Origin: Spirochaetia bacterium | GTDB taxonomy: Bacteria > Spirochaetota > Spirochaetia > Treponematales > Rectinemataceae | Direction: 5' to 3' | NCBI GenBank assembly: GCA_029975555.1 | Contig: JARKOY010000079.1 | Location: 1 to 64,000 of the forward strand | Length of the DNA: 64,000 nt | Program-made: the position numbers and the translations under genes | Notes under the pieces: model-generated | What the model was told of the DNA's origin: nothing | Databases searched by the model: none | What the model saw: only the letters and a program-made list of their open reading frames with translations | Part shown: positions 7,498 through 16,072 of the stretch, in pieces | Layout of the letters: the number at the start of each line of letters is the position of its first letter | Numbering within the stretch: position 1 is the stretch's first letter

Positions 7498-8346
7498 CTA
7501 TCCTTTGAGACCCGTAGTCGTAATTCCTTGCACAAAATATTTCTGCAGCGAGAAAAACAGAACAAAACAAGGGACCAGCGAGAGCACCGCCATGGCGAAC
7601 ATCGGGCCCCACGACGACATGCCGGAAGAATCCACGAAGAGCCTCAGCCCCATGGGAACCGTGTACTTGGCCGGAGAATTTAGATACAGAAGTTGATTGA
7701 AGAAATCATCCCAGGTCCAGAGAAAGGTAAACAGTACGGTCGTGATGAGGGCCGGCATGGTGAGCGGCATGACAATCCTCATATAAATGCCGAATTTGCC
7801 GCAGCCGTCGATCAACGCAGATTCGTCCAATTCCTTGGGCAGGCTGCGGATGAACTGCACGAGAAGAAAAATGAAGAACGCGTCCGTCGCGAAGAACTTC
7901 GGCACCACCAGGGGCAGAAAGGTATCGATCCAGCCCAGAGATCGGAACATTATGTAGCGAGGAATGGTGGTGACGTGGGTCGGCAGCATCAGGGTCAGCA
8001 TCATGACGGCGAACCAGAATTTCCTGCCCACGAAGCGGAGACGCGCGAAGGCGTAGGCCGTAAGCGAGCAGAAGATGACGTTGGCGATGACAGACAGGCC
8101 GCAAATGATGAAAGAATTTTTGAAAAACGTCGCGAAGCCGACGATACCGATCCCTTTCCAGCCCTGCACGTAGTTCTGCAGGGTAAAAGTTTTAGGAATC
8201 AGCGAGGGGTCGGAGAAGATCGTGTTGCTCTCCTTGAAGGACGCAGCGACGAGCCAGACCACGGGATACAGCATTCCCACTCCCAACACGAGGATGATGA
8301 CATTGGAGATGGCCGCACGTATCAGCCCTGCACTTCGCTTTTTCAT
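7498..8346 (-). CDS. Carbohydrate ABC transporter permease (MalG-like)
   Basis: A 282-residue inner-membrane permease with about six transmembrane helices. The first is IISNVIILVLGVGMLYPVVWL-like, and the EAA coupling loop is DESALIDGCGKFGIYMRIVMPLTMPAL near the middle of the C-terminal half. It ends in QKYFVQGITTTGLKG, typical of MalG/CUT1 permeases. Its ATG overlaps the stop of the MalF-like gene by 4 nt, and the binding-protein gene follows after 31 nt. No ATPase is encoded here; CUT1 systems often share one MsmX/UgpC-type ATPase encoded elsewhere. Confidence 0.93.
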   Translation of the reverse strand: MKKRSAGLIRAAISNVIILVLGVGMLYPVVWLVAASFKESNTIFSDPSLIPKTFTLQNYVQGWKGIGIVGFATFFKNSFIICGLSVIANVIFCSLTAYAFARLRFVGRKFWFAVMMLTLMLPTHVTTIPRYIMFRSLGWIDTFLPLVVPKFFATDAFFIFLLVQFIRSLPKELDESALIDGCGKFGIYMRIVMPLTMPALITTVLFTFLWTWDDFFNQLLYLNSPAKYTVPMGLRLFVDSSGMSSWGPMFAMAVLSLVPCFVLFFSLQKYFVQGITTTGLKG

Positions 8347-9269
8347 TCGCCGCTCCCGTAACTCACCAATGAACCGGACACCTTGAACGCCAACGCTGTC
8401 AGGGCTGCTATGATGATGAGCAGTACCCAGGCCATTGCCGACGCATAGCCCATTTCAGAAAAACCGAATCCTTTCAGGTAAAGATAGAGGCTGTAGAACA
8501 TGGTCGAATCTAGCGGCCCTCCCTGTCCGCCGGAAACGATGTATGCCTGGGTAAAAGACTGAAAGGCGCTGATCATCTGCATGACCAGGTTAAAGAAGAT
8601 GATCGGCGACAGGCTCGGCAGCGTGATGGCGAAGAACTGCTTGACTTTTCCTGCCCCGTCCACGCTCGATGCTTCGTAGTATTCTTTGGGAATCTGTTTG
8701 AGTCCGGCGAGGAAAATGATCATCGGAGAGCCGAACTGCCACACCGACAGCAATATCAGCGTATAGAGGGCATATTTGGGATTCGATATCCACGCCGGAG
8801 GATTGAGGTGAAAGGCGCTGCGAAGTATGGTGTTCAGCACTCCGTCCCCTGCAAAAAGCCTCCGCCAGAGCACCGCGATGGCCACCGATCCACCTAGAAG
8901 CGTGGGAATATAGTAGAGCGTCCGATAAAAAGGAATCAGCTTCAGCCTCTGATTCATCAGCATGGCCACAGCCAGCGCGAACGCCAGCTTGAGAGGCACG
9001 GAGATGAACACAAACCGAAACGTGACAAGTAATGAATTGAGGAATCGCTCGTCCCGAGGGAACTGCTCGTTCCCTATGAACATGATGAAGTAATTGCGCA
9101 GTCCGACCCATTTGGGAGGCTGAAGTATGTTGAATTCCGTAAAGGACAGGTACAAGGAATAGAGCATAGGATAGAGCGTCAACAGAAAAAAACCGAGGAG
9201 CCACGGCGTAAGGAAGGCGTACGATGAAAGGTTTTCCCGAATCGCCCTCGTCCTGGCTTTTTTGTTCAT
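8343..9269 (-). CDS. Carbohydrate ABC transporter permease (MalF-like)
   Basis: A 308-residue permease, the first gene of the importer operon. It has six predicted helices beginning with SYAFLTPWLLGFFLLTLYPMLYSLYLSFTEF, a CUT1 signature, and the EAA loop YYEASSVDGAGKVKQFFAITLPSLSPI. The track start at 9320 adds 17 residues. ATG 9269 (MNKKARTRAIREN) is preceded by GGGAGGG and gives the usual short cytoplasmic N-terminus. Divergent from the GH43-like gene across a 238-bp intergenic region, which probably holds both promoters. Confidence 0.92.
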   Translation of the reverse strand: MNKKARTRAIRENLSSYAFLTPWLLGFFLLTLYPMLYSLYLSFTEFNILQPPKWVGLRNYFIMFIGNEQFPRDERFLNSLLVTFRFVFISVPLKLAFALAVAMLMNQRLKLIPFYRTLYYIPTLLGGSVAIAVLWRRLFAGDGVLNTILRSAFHLNPPAWISNPKYALYTLILLSVWQFGSPMIIFLAGLKQIPKEYYEASSVDGAGKVKQFFAITLPSLSPIIFFNLVMQMISAFQSFTQAYIVSGGQGGPLDSTMFYSLYLYLKGFGFSEMGYASAMAWVLLIIIAALTALAFKVSGSLVSYGSGE

Positions 9270-9507
9270 CCATCCCTCCCTGACAGATAGACGACCCCAT
9301 CCGCACCTGCTGTAAATCAATAAATTGCGTATTAAAGTATATGCAACTTTTTCAGAAACACCATGTGGAATATTGACAAAATATATCTGTTATTGACATC
9401 CCTCTGACATTGCGCAGCTCCAATAGAGCGCGAAGTGGGCTATACTCTTTCACAAGAGCGAGAGTTCCCAAGGACTTCGGACAAATATAATGGCCAAAGG
9501 AACAACC
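9270..9507. promoter_or_regulatory. Divergent intergenic region of the pectic-sugar locus
   Basis: AT-rich spacer between the divergent importer and GH43-like genes. It contains two direct TATTGACA repeats (about 9371 and 9392), a TATACT at 9441-9446 facing plus, and TATACT on minus at 9341-9336. I cannot pair confident -35 elements, so the exact promoters are uncertain. No regulator gene is adjacent. Confidence 0.35.
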
Positions 9508-10401
9508 ATGAAACGAGGGACAATTGCGATTCGGGACCCTTTTGTGCTCGTAGAGCAAGAAGAGAAAAAATATTATCTCTACGGGACGACAGATGTTGAC
9601 CCATGGAAACAGCCGGGAATCGGTTTCGATGTCTATGTGAGTTCGGATCTGGAGAACTGGGACGGGCCGTACCCCGCATTCCGCCCCAAGGCCGGCTTCT
9701 GGGGCACGCACAATTTCTGGGCACCGGAAGTCTATCGATACCGAGACTCGTATTATATGTTCGCCAGCTTCAAGGCGCCAGGGTACGAGCGGGCGACGCA
9801 GATACTGCGCGCCGACAGCCCTCTGGGCCCCTTCGACGTGCACTCGGCCGGGCCGGTGACCCCTCCCGGATGGGAATGCCTCGACGGAACTTTCTGGGTA
9901 GAGGGCGGCCAGCCGTGGCTCATCTTTTCGCACGAGTGGGTGCAAGTGAACGACGGCGAAATCTGGGCGATTCCTCTGTCGCCGGACCTCAGGCGAACAA
10001 CAGGAGAGCCGAGGCTACTCTTCCGCGGCTCTGCGGGAGCATGGACAAAAGGCTTACCGCGGCGGGATGGCAGCGGCCTTGAGGATGCCCGCGTCACCGA
10101 CGGCCCCTTTGTGTACCAAGCGGACCAGAAAAATCTATTTCTGCTGTGGTCGAGCATCGGTAGGTCGGGATACGCCCTGGGGGTGGCGCGCTCCGAATCG
10201 GGTCGAATCGAAGGCCCGTGGAGGCAGCAGGCAAAACCTCTCTTAGAGGAAGGTCGGGGGCACGGCATGATTTTTCAGACCTTTGATGGCAGGACCTATA
10301 TTGCGTATCATTATCCCAACGATACTCCCCATGAGCGCTTCCATTTTAGAGAGGTTGTCCAAGAAGGAGCGTGGCTCGCGCTGAGAGGAGAGGAGCTGTA
10401 G
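9508..10401 (+). CDS. GH43-like glycoside hydrolase (arabinanase/xylosidase family)
   Basis: A 297-residue five-bladed beta-propeller-type enzyme. IRDPFVLVEQEEKKYYLYGTTD near the N-terminus carries the expected catalytic-base Asp. FWAPEVYRYRDSYYMFAS and DGPFVYQADQKNLFLLWSS are recognisable GH43/GH32-clan repeats. The position that is often EGPF in GH43 is DGPF here. There is no signal peptide, so it acts on imported oligosaccharides, plausibly trimming arabinose from pectic side chains. The track ATG at 9490 has no ribosome-binding site; AAAGGA before ATG 9508 is better. The next gene begins 3 nt after its stop, so the two form an operon. Confidence 0.78.
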   Translation: MKRGTIAIRDPFVLVEQEEKKYYLYGTTDVDPWKQPGIGFDVYVSSDLENWDGPYPAFRPKAGFWGTHNFWAPEVYRYRDSYYMFASFKAPGYERATQILRADSPLGPFDVHSAGPVTPPGWECLDGTFWVEGGQPWLIFSHEWVQVNDGEIWAIPLSPDLRRTTGEPRLLFRGSAGAWTKGLPRRDGSGLEDARVTDGPFVYQADQKNLFLLWSSIGRSGYALGVARSESGRIEGPWRQQAKPLLEEGRGHGMIFQTFDGRTYIAYHYPNDTPHERFHFREVVQEGAWLALRGEEL

Positions 10402-10404
10402 ACC

Positions 10405-12549
10405 ATGGCGATCGACCGGTACGCGCTCGTAAGGCGCCACAATCCAGTGCTCCACGCGGCCGACCCTTTCTCCCCGCTTTCGGTGGGGAATGGAGAATTC
10501 GCGTTTACTGCAGATATCACGGGTTTGCAGAGTTTTCTTCCAAAGGAACTCGGCGCGACGCCCCTGTGCACCATGGCGCAGTGGGGATTCCATTCCTATC
10601 CTGCAACAGAAGGCTTTGCACGCGATCCTACTCGCTTCAGGCGCAGTTATTTCGATGCAGAGAGGGGAACCGGCGGGTATATGACCGACCCAGTGGGTCA
10701 GGAAAGGCTGTACCACGAGCTTCGCGTCAATCCCCACAGGCTCAACCTCGGAAGAATAGGTTTTATATTCGAGGGGAAAGAACTCTCCGCAGCGCAGGTC
10801 GGCGATATCGAGCAGATTCTGGACCTCTGGAGCGGGGAACTGCAAAGCTCATTTTTGTACAGAGCCTTTCCGGTGCAGGTGCTCACGCTCTGCCATCCAA
10901 AAAAGGATACGGTAGGCATCCGCATCCAGTCGCCGCTCCTCGCCCAGGGTAACCTCAAGGTGCAGCTCTCCTTCCCCTATGGGTCTCACGAAATGGACGC
11001 CTCCGATTGGCGTTCAGAGGACCGCCACGAGACCCGCGTGCTCGGCGAGGTAGAGAAGACAAAGGTGTCGCTGCTGCGAATCCTCGATGAGGATCGCTAC
11101 TATGTGAATGCCTCGGTGCATGAAGGCGAGCACTCCCACATCGAGAGGACGGGGCGGCATGCGTTCGAATTCGTAGCCTCAGGGCCTTTTTTGGAGATAG
11201 TGATCTGCTTTTCTGCCAAAGAAATAAAGGAAGATTTGCCCTCGTTCCGGGAAATCCAGAATGCGGCGCAGCGATTCTGGGAAGAATTCTGGTCCTCAGG
11301 AGGCGCCGTGGAACTCGCCGACAGCAAGGACTCGCGGGCGTGGGAGCTTGAGCGGCGCATTGTCCTGTCTCGCTACCTCACCGCCATCCAGTGCGCAGGT
11401 TCATATCCTCCGGCGGAGACCGGCCTGACCTGCAACAGCTGGTATGGCAAGTTCCACCTGGAAATGCACTACTGGCATGCGGCCCACTTCGTCCCCTGGG
11501 GAAAACCGGCGCTCTTCGAGCGGAGCTTCGGCTGGTACAGGAGCATCCTCGAATCTGCACGACGGCGGGCAGAGGAACAGGGCTACGCGGGTGCCCGCTG
11601 GCCCAAAATGACCGATCCTTCGGGCAGGGACAGCCCATCCCCCATCGGCCCCCTCCTCTGCTGGCAGCAACCTCATCCCATCATGTACGCGGAACTGCTG
11701 CGCAGGGCCTATCCGGAGCGCTCCATCCGTACCGAATATGCGGATATCGTGGCGGCCACCGCCGAGTTCATGGCGAGCTTTCCACGGTGGAACGAGTTGA
11801 AACAACGCTTTGAATTGGGACCACCGCTGATCCCCGTGCAGGAGAATCACCGGCCGGAGCAGACGCTCAATCCACCCTTTGAACTCGAATATTGGCGGTG
11901 GGGGCTCTCGACCGCAATCGACTGGATGCGTACTCTGGGCCGATCCGTACCACAAAAATGGAAACAAGTCCTCGCGCACCTTGCGCCGCTTCCTCTGGAC
12001 CCGCTGTGGAAGATATACCTCGCCCACGAGGCTTGTCCCTCGACCTACGAAGCATTCGCCGAGGACCACCCTGCGATGCTCTTCCCCCTAGGGGTGCTCC
12101 CGGGGCTCTCCGTCCATAAAGAATATATGTCCCGGAGCCTCGACGCAGTCCTCCGTAGGTGGAATCGGGAATCTCTCTGGGGCTGGGATTTCCCCGCGAT
12201 GGCCATGACCGCGGCCAGACTGGGCAGAACCCACGATGCAGTGGACATCCTCTTGATGGAAACCCCCAAGAACACTTACAGGCCGAACGGCCACAATCCG
12301 CAACTGCCGCGAACCGATCTTCCGGTGTATCTGCCCGGCAATGGGGCGCTCCTTCTGGCCATCGCGCTCATGGTGGGCGGGTGGGGACAAGGCGAAATCA
12401 CAGAAACTCAGACAGGCGTCTCGTTGAGCTCGGTGGAGCAGATGCCAACAGCCGTGCGCTCCTCTGAAAGCACGCACGCCTGCGCTCCAGGCTTTCCGGA
12501 CGACGGAAGCTGGACCGTACAGGCAGAAGGTATCAGCTCCTTGCCGTGA
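10405..12549 (+). CDS. Large glycosidase-like protein, (alpha/alpha)6 type, function unassigned
   Basis: A 714-residue cytoplasmic protein directly after the GH43-like gene, with GGAGAGGAG upstream. The N-terminal part (RHNPVLHAADPFSPLSVGNGEFAFTADITG) and the C-terminal part, rich in Trp and aromatic clusters (WYGKFHLEMHYWHAAH, EYWRWGLSTAIDW), resemble proteins annotated as GH65-like or six-hairpin glycosidases: a beta-sandwich followed by a helical barrel. The acidic residues in HLEMHYWH and ELEYWRWG are candidate catalytic positions. Substrate unknown; context suggests pectin or rhamnogalacturonan fragments. It could be a non-catalytic relative, and I am unsure of the family number. Confidence 0.6.
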   Translation: MAIDRYALVRRHNPVLHAADPFSPLSVGNGEFAFTADITGLQSFLPKELGATPLCTMAQWGFHSYPATEGFARDPTRFRRSYFDAERGTGGYMTDPVGQERLYHELRVNPHRLNLGRIGFIFEGKELSAAQVGDIEQILDLWSGELQSSFLYRAFPVQVLTLCHPKKDTVGIRIQSPLLAQGNLKVQLSFPYGSHEMDASDWRSEDRHETRVLGEVEKTKVSLLRILDEDRYYVNASVHEGEHSHIERTGRHAFEFVASGPFLEIVICFSAKEIKEDLPSFREIQNAAQRFWEEFWSSGGAVELADSKDSRAWELERRIVLSRYLTAIQCAGSYPPAETGLTCNSWYGKFHLEMHYWHAAHFVPWGKPALFERSFGWYRSILESARRRAEEQGYAGARWPKMTDPSGRDSPSPIGPLLCWQQPHPIMYAELLRRAYPERSIRTEYADIVAATAEFMASFPRWNELKQRFELGPPLIPVQENHRPEQTLNPPFELEYWRWGLSTAIDWMRTLGRSVPQKWKQVLAHLAPLPLDPLWKIYLAHEACPSTYEAFAEDHPAMLFPLGVLPGLSVHKEYMSRSLDAVLRRWNRESLWGWDFPAMAMTAARLGRTHDAVDILLMETPKNTYRPNGHNPQLPRTDLPVYLPGNGALLLAIALMVGGWGQGEITETQTGVSLSSVEQMPTAVRSSESTHACAPGFPDDGSWTVQAEGISSLP

Positions 12550-12690
12550 ACGACGCAGAGCGGGTAGAGAACGGTGCAAAAATCTCAAGTGCTGTAGTAA
12601 AATAAAGGGCCTGTGCGACTACAATGTTTCCGAGTCTGAAGATGGCAAGACCTGAACTAAAAAGTCATATCTATTCCCTAGGAGGATGAG

Positions 12691-13116
12691 ATGTCGACGA
12701 CAGACAACATCGAATTGCGTGACAGAAATGTGTATCCCGACGCTAATGTCCTTAAAGGAATACTCGGTCGATCGTATACAGCATATTGTAAGCTGCTGGC
12801 CCTCTTCGACAAGAATAATCTGGAATACACGTGGAAATATTACACCGATGCGAAAGCATGGCTGTGTAAAGTACAGAAAAAAGAAAGAACGATTGTCTGG
12901 ATGTCCGCATGGAAGGGCTATATAAAAGCAACTATCTATGTCCCGCAGAAATATATCGAAGACATGTATACACTCGACCTGTGCGAGGCGACAAAAGAGA
13001 ACATTCGGCGGACACAAAATACTGGGTCATCAAAGCCCTGCATCTTTGAAATGCACGACGCCGATGTGCCGGACGATTTCATTACCATTATGGAGTTCAA
13101 GATAATTTCAAAGTGA
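12691..13116 (+). CDS. DUF3788 family protein
   Basis: A 141-residue protein matching the DUF3788 pattern: LRDRNVYPDANVLKGILGRSYTAYCKLLALF, then WKYYTDAKAWLCKVQKKERTIVWMSAWKGYIKATIYVPQKYIEDM. Function unknown; the family is small, soluble and scattered among anaerobes. TAGGAGGATGAG provides a strong ribosome-binding site for ATG 12691. Base composition is AT-richer than its neighbours, so it may be a recent acquisition. Its 3' end overlaps the end of the convergent radical SAM gene by 9 nt. Confidence 0.82.
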   Translation: MSTTDNIELRDRNVYPDANVLKGILGRSYTAYCKLLALFDKNNLEYTWKYYTDAKAWLCKVQKKERTIVWMSAWKGYIKATIYVPQKYIEDMYTLDLCEATKENIRRTQNTGSSKPCIFEMHDADVPDDFITIMEFKIISK

Positions 13117-14241
13117 ATCCATTCCGCCGCGATCCTCTCCGTTTCTCGGCTGATGGTCTTCTTCCTTTCCAGAGCACATCCCCAGCGACGCGATCCAACC
13201 ACCCCGGTTCCAAAGCGCGCAGCCACCTTTCGTCTCGGTCAGCTCGCCGTGCCGCTGTCTGATGGCGGCGAGCATCGGCGAAGACAAGGCCTCTTCGAGC
13301 GAGTCGACTGCGGCGCTTCTGTCGGAGAAGGGCGCAAAGGGACAGGCCTCGATCCTCCCCTCGGGCGAAAGGTGCACGAAGCCCCTGCCCGCCGCAAGAC
13401 AGCCGCCGTACGCTTCCTCGTCTCCCGGCAGTATGACCACGGGAAAGGGCAGACCAGAAAAGCGCGCTGCCTCGTTGAGGCGTGCCCTCTGCTCAAGGCT
13501 GAGGACGAGACTTTCAGTGCCGGAAGAAACAGGCACATACTCTACAAGAAAGAGCACGGAAATTTTCAAGGAGGCGAGTCTCTCGAGGAATTCGAGATCG
13601 AGGGCGATATCGGCGTTTTCCGAGGTCAGAGTCAGGGACGCGCCGAACATGATCCGACGCCGAGCCATCTCGTTCATCCAGCCCTGGGCGGCAGCATGAA
13701 CGCCGGGGCCGCGCCTTCCATCTGTGTGCCTCTCGTCGCCTTCAATGCTGAGTATGGGCACAATCGAGCCCTTGGACGCAAGGTCGAGAAGCGCATCGTC
13801 GATCAGCGTGCCGTTCGTGAAGAGCGGAAGGAGCATCCCCCTGAAGCTTGCGGTGCGCTCGACGAGGCTACGCCGCAGCAACGGCTCACCACCAGCAAGA
13901 AAAATAGAGCTTACGCCGAGCTCATTCGCCTCTTCAAAGAGGGCCATAAAACGATCGTCAGAGAGTTCGGGGGATGTGGCGTCCGAACCGGCTGGCCGCA
14001 ACGCCTGGGAATAGCACCCCTTACAGCTCAGATTGCAGCGCCTCGTCAGGCTGGCGATGAGAATGGGCGGCACCACGAGGCCTCGCATCTCCGCCGCCTT
14101 TCTGCGCTTCGCCTGTCTGCGCTGAAAGAGAACAGCCTCGGCAAGGCGAAGGGGGTGCAGCTTTCCCGCCGTGCCCGACTTCGCCGCCTCGAAAAAATCC
14201 GACATGCGGATATCGAAGAGGTCCCTAGGTTCAAAGCTCAT
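13108..14241 (-). CDS. Radical SAM protein with SPASM-like C-terminal region
   Basis: A 377-residue radical SAM enzyme. The [4Fe-4S]/SAM-binding motif CNLSCKGC lies in LIASLTRRCNLSCKGCYSQAL, and FLAGGEPLLR supplies the Gly-Gly-Glu SAM contact. The C-terminal region (GGCLAAGRGFVHLSPEGRIEACPFAPF) holds further cysteines of the sort found in SPASM or twitch domains that bind auxiliary clusters. The start at 14241 (MSFEPRDLFDIRM) is chosen for its AAGGA site over the track's 14295. Likely roles are peptide or heme-related maturation, but no precursor peptide is visible nearby. Confidence 0.8.
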   Translation of the reverse strand: MSFEPRDLFDIRMSDFFEAAKSGTAGKLHPLRLAEAVLFQRRQAKRRKAAEMRGLVVPPILIASLTRRCNLSCKGCYSQALRPAGSDATSPELSDDRFMALFEEANELGVSSIFLAGGEPLLRRSLVERTASFRGMLLPLFTNGTLIDDALLDLASKGSIVPILSIEGDERHTDGRRGPGVHAAAQGWMNEMARRRIMFGASLTLTSENADIALDLEFLERLASLKISVLFLVEYVPVSSGTESLVLSLEQRARLNEAARFSGLPFPVVILPGDEEAYGGCLAAGRGFVHLSPEGRIEACPFAPFSDRSAAVDSLEEALSSPMLAAIRQRHGELTETKGGCALWNRGGWIASLGMCSGKEEDHQPRNGEDRGGMDSL

Positions 14242-14549
14242 AGTATTCCTTCGCACAGCGGGCCGGGTGACCTTCTGCGGGCGGATAGTATGCATCTGTG
14301 ATGCCTCTCGTCCACGCGCTGGTCGACTCTCTCTGGCCAGCCAACTATAGCGAACTTAAACATTTAGAAGAAGAGGGGTAAAGCGATGAGCCGGCCGCGC
14401 ATAAATACGACAAATCGGCATTCATAATATCAAAAAATCCGCAACTATGCTGCGGATTTTTGCAGATTTTCCGCAGAAGAGGTGCGGAATTGGCCAGCCC
14501 AGCACAACGCACATGTTTCATGCGAGGTATGGAACCATATATTTCGGCC
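14242..14549. other. Intergenic region carrying the left copy of the direct repeat
   Basis: About 300 bp between the radical SAM start and the ATPase stop. Apart from the 66-bp repeat (14434-14499) I see only a probable promoter region for the radical SAM gene. The short ORFs crossing it are shadows. Confidence 0.4.
14434..14499. repeat. 66-bp direct repeat, left copy
   Basis: It shares 61 of 66 positions with 15714-15779 in the same orientation. It contains a perfect hairpin, AAAATCCGCA-actatgc-TGCGGATTTT, followed by a second weaker TTCCGCA/TGCGGAA pair, and ends TTGGCCAGCC. It sits about 50 bp beyond the stop of the ATPase gene. Confidence 0.85.
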
Positions 14550-15689
14550 TCAGCCGGCGTAAACATTCCGCCACAGCCTGAAGAGAAATTCCTTCACTGG
14601 CAGAATTTCGACGCCTTCGGAAAGGCGCGGCTCCGGCGCCTGGCACACAAGGATACGGTGCTTGAAGTCGTTTTCATCGCTAATCGCCCTAAGCCCTTTC
14701 AGGTGACGGCGATCGGGTAGCTCAGTAGCTTTGACTTCGACTGCAATCTCATTTCCGATAACGAAGTCTACTTCTTTATTGTCCTGAGTCCGCCAGAAGC
14801 TCAGAGGTCGATCGTCGCGAGTGTAGTCGAGCCATGCACGGAGCTCACAGTAGATGAAGTGCTCGAGCGCCTTCCCATATTCCTCCGTTCCTGGCGCCAT
14901 CTCGCGAATTCCCGCGAGGGCGTTTCTCACACCCACATCGAAGAAATAGAACTTACCCGCAGAGGCCGGCTTCCGCTTTTTGCCACCCCTCCAGGGCTCC
15001 AATACTTCACCGATCAAGGTGTCGGAAAGAATGTAAAAATATTCGCGAACCGTCCTCGATGGGACCGCAGCATCCGAGCCCCACGTCTCGTAATTCACCT
15101 GTTCCCCCGAAAAAAGTGCCGCGCTGTGCAAAAACCTCGCAAATGCATCGAGCTTTCTCGCCGCGCCTTCGGCGGCGATCTCCTCCTGAAGATAGGCCCC
15201 ACAATAAGCCTTCAGATCATCCCACGGATCATCAGAGTCATAGATGGCTGGTAAGGTTCCAAATCTGAGCACCCGTTCAAGGTCATAGTCACCGATCTCT
15301 GCAGAGACAAGGGGATGCAGGTGCAACACACGCGCCCTTCCGCCGAGAAGATTGACGCCTCCGCGGCGAAGCTTTCTCGCGCTCGATCCCGTCAAAATGA
15401 ATCGCAGGTGCCTGTCTTCGATGAGAGAATGAACTTCATCCAGCAACCCGGGGAGTTTCTGAATCTCATCGATGATCACCGTATTCTCAGCAGCCAGAGG
15501 CTCGAGTTCCTCCCGCAAGATCGAAGGCCTCAGCGACAACCTCAGAAACGTGTCGGAACGCAGAAGATCATAATATCTGGCATTCGGAAATTTCTTCCTG
15601 AGAAGATAGGTTTTACCGGTGAGCCGCGGGCCGAAGAGAAACACTGACTTGTCTTCTCGACCAATTTCGAGTTTTCGGGCATAGTCCAT
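14550..15689 (-). CDS. AAA ATPase with C-terminal DUF4143 (nuclease-like) domain
   Basis: About 379 residues. The Walker A motif FLFGPRLTGKTYLL lies near the N-terminus, Walker B-like NTVIIDEIQKLPG follows, then FILTGSSARKLRRGGVNLLGGRA. The C-terminal DUF4143 domain includes KEVDFVIGNEIAVEVKAT, an E/D-x-K arrangement like restriction-endonuclease folds. Function is unknown; the family is amplified in many anaerobes and archaea and is often suspected of being mobile or TA-like. The start is uncertain: MDYARKLEIGRED (15689) looks like the family N-terminus, while 15713 abuts the upstream repeat. No good ribosome-binding site is seen for either. The gene is bracketed by 66-bp direct repeats. Confidence 0.82.
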   Translation of the reverse strand: MDYARKLEIGREDKSVFLFGPRLTGKTYLLRKKFPNARYYDLLRSDTFLRLSLRPSILREELEPLAAENTVIIDEIQKLPGLLDEVHSLIEDRHLRFILTGSSARKLRRGGVNLLGGRARVLHLHPLVSAEIGDYDLERVLRFGTLPAIYDSDDPWDDLKAYCGAYLQEEIAAEGAARKLDAFARFLHSAALFSGEQVNYETWGSDAAVPSRTVREYFYILSDTLIGEVLEPWRGGKKRKPASAGKFYFFDVGVRNALAGIREMAPGTEEYGKALEHFIYCELRAWLDYTRDDRPLSFWRTQDNKEVDFVIGNEIAVEVKATELPDRRHLKGLRAISDENDFKHRILVCQAPEPRLSEGVEILPVKEFLFRLWRNVYAG

Positions 15690-16072
15690 GAACATAGTAT
15701 ATGCGAAATTCATAAAATCCGCAACTATGCTGCGGATTTTTTCCAATTTTCCGCAGGACAGGTGCGGAATTGGCCAGCCGCCTTCCGGGTGTCGATTCCA
15801 CACGCGCTGCCCTCACTCATTCGATCTCTGCAGACAACAGGAACCTCTCCTCAAGGATGTCGGCGGCGGGCATCTCTGCGCCTGTCACGCGATATAGGTC
15901 GGGGTGCGCAGGCCTCTGCGCACGACCGTCTATGCATGCAGCGCTACGGACATCTCTGTGTGTGCTGTGCGGCGTGGCCCGAAGAATGCGGGCATCCTGC
16001 GCGGGCTCAAGCTGTGAGGGAACGGCGACATTACAGTATAATTGTCCTGATATCACGAGGGAGAGGGTCTGT
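15690..16072. other. Intergenic region with right repeat copy and DUF72 promoter
   Basis: It contains the right 66-bp repeat, then about 290 bp without a credible gene. A perfect -10 TATAAT lies at 16037-16042 but with a poor -35; it probably serves the DUF72 gene, whose GGGAGAGGG ribosome-binding site follows. Confidence 0.4.
15714..15779. repeat. 66-bp direct repeat, right copy
   Basis: Same unit as 14434-14499, offset by exactly 1280 bp, with five mismatches clustered in the spacer parts while the hairpin AAAATCCGCA/TGCGGATTTT is conserved. It lies immediately upstream of the ATPase reading frame, so the gene lies entirely between two same-orientation copies. Confidence 0.85.

Noticed and set aside
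14345-14566. 73-aa ORF across the left repeat, similar to part of the 67-aa ORF at the right repeat
   Set aside because: The similarity is explained by the 66-bp DNA repeat itself, not by a conserved protein; the flanks are unrelated.
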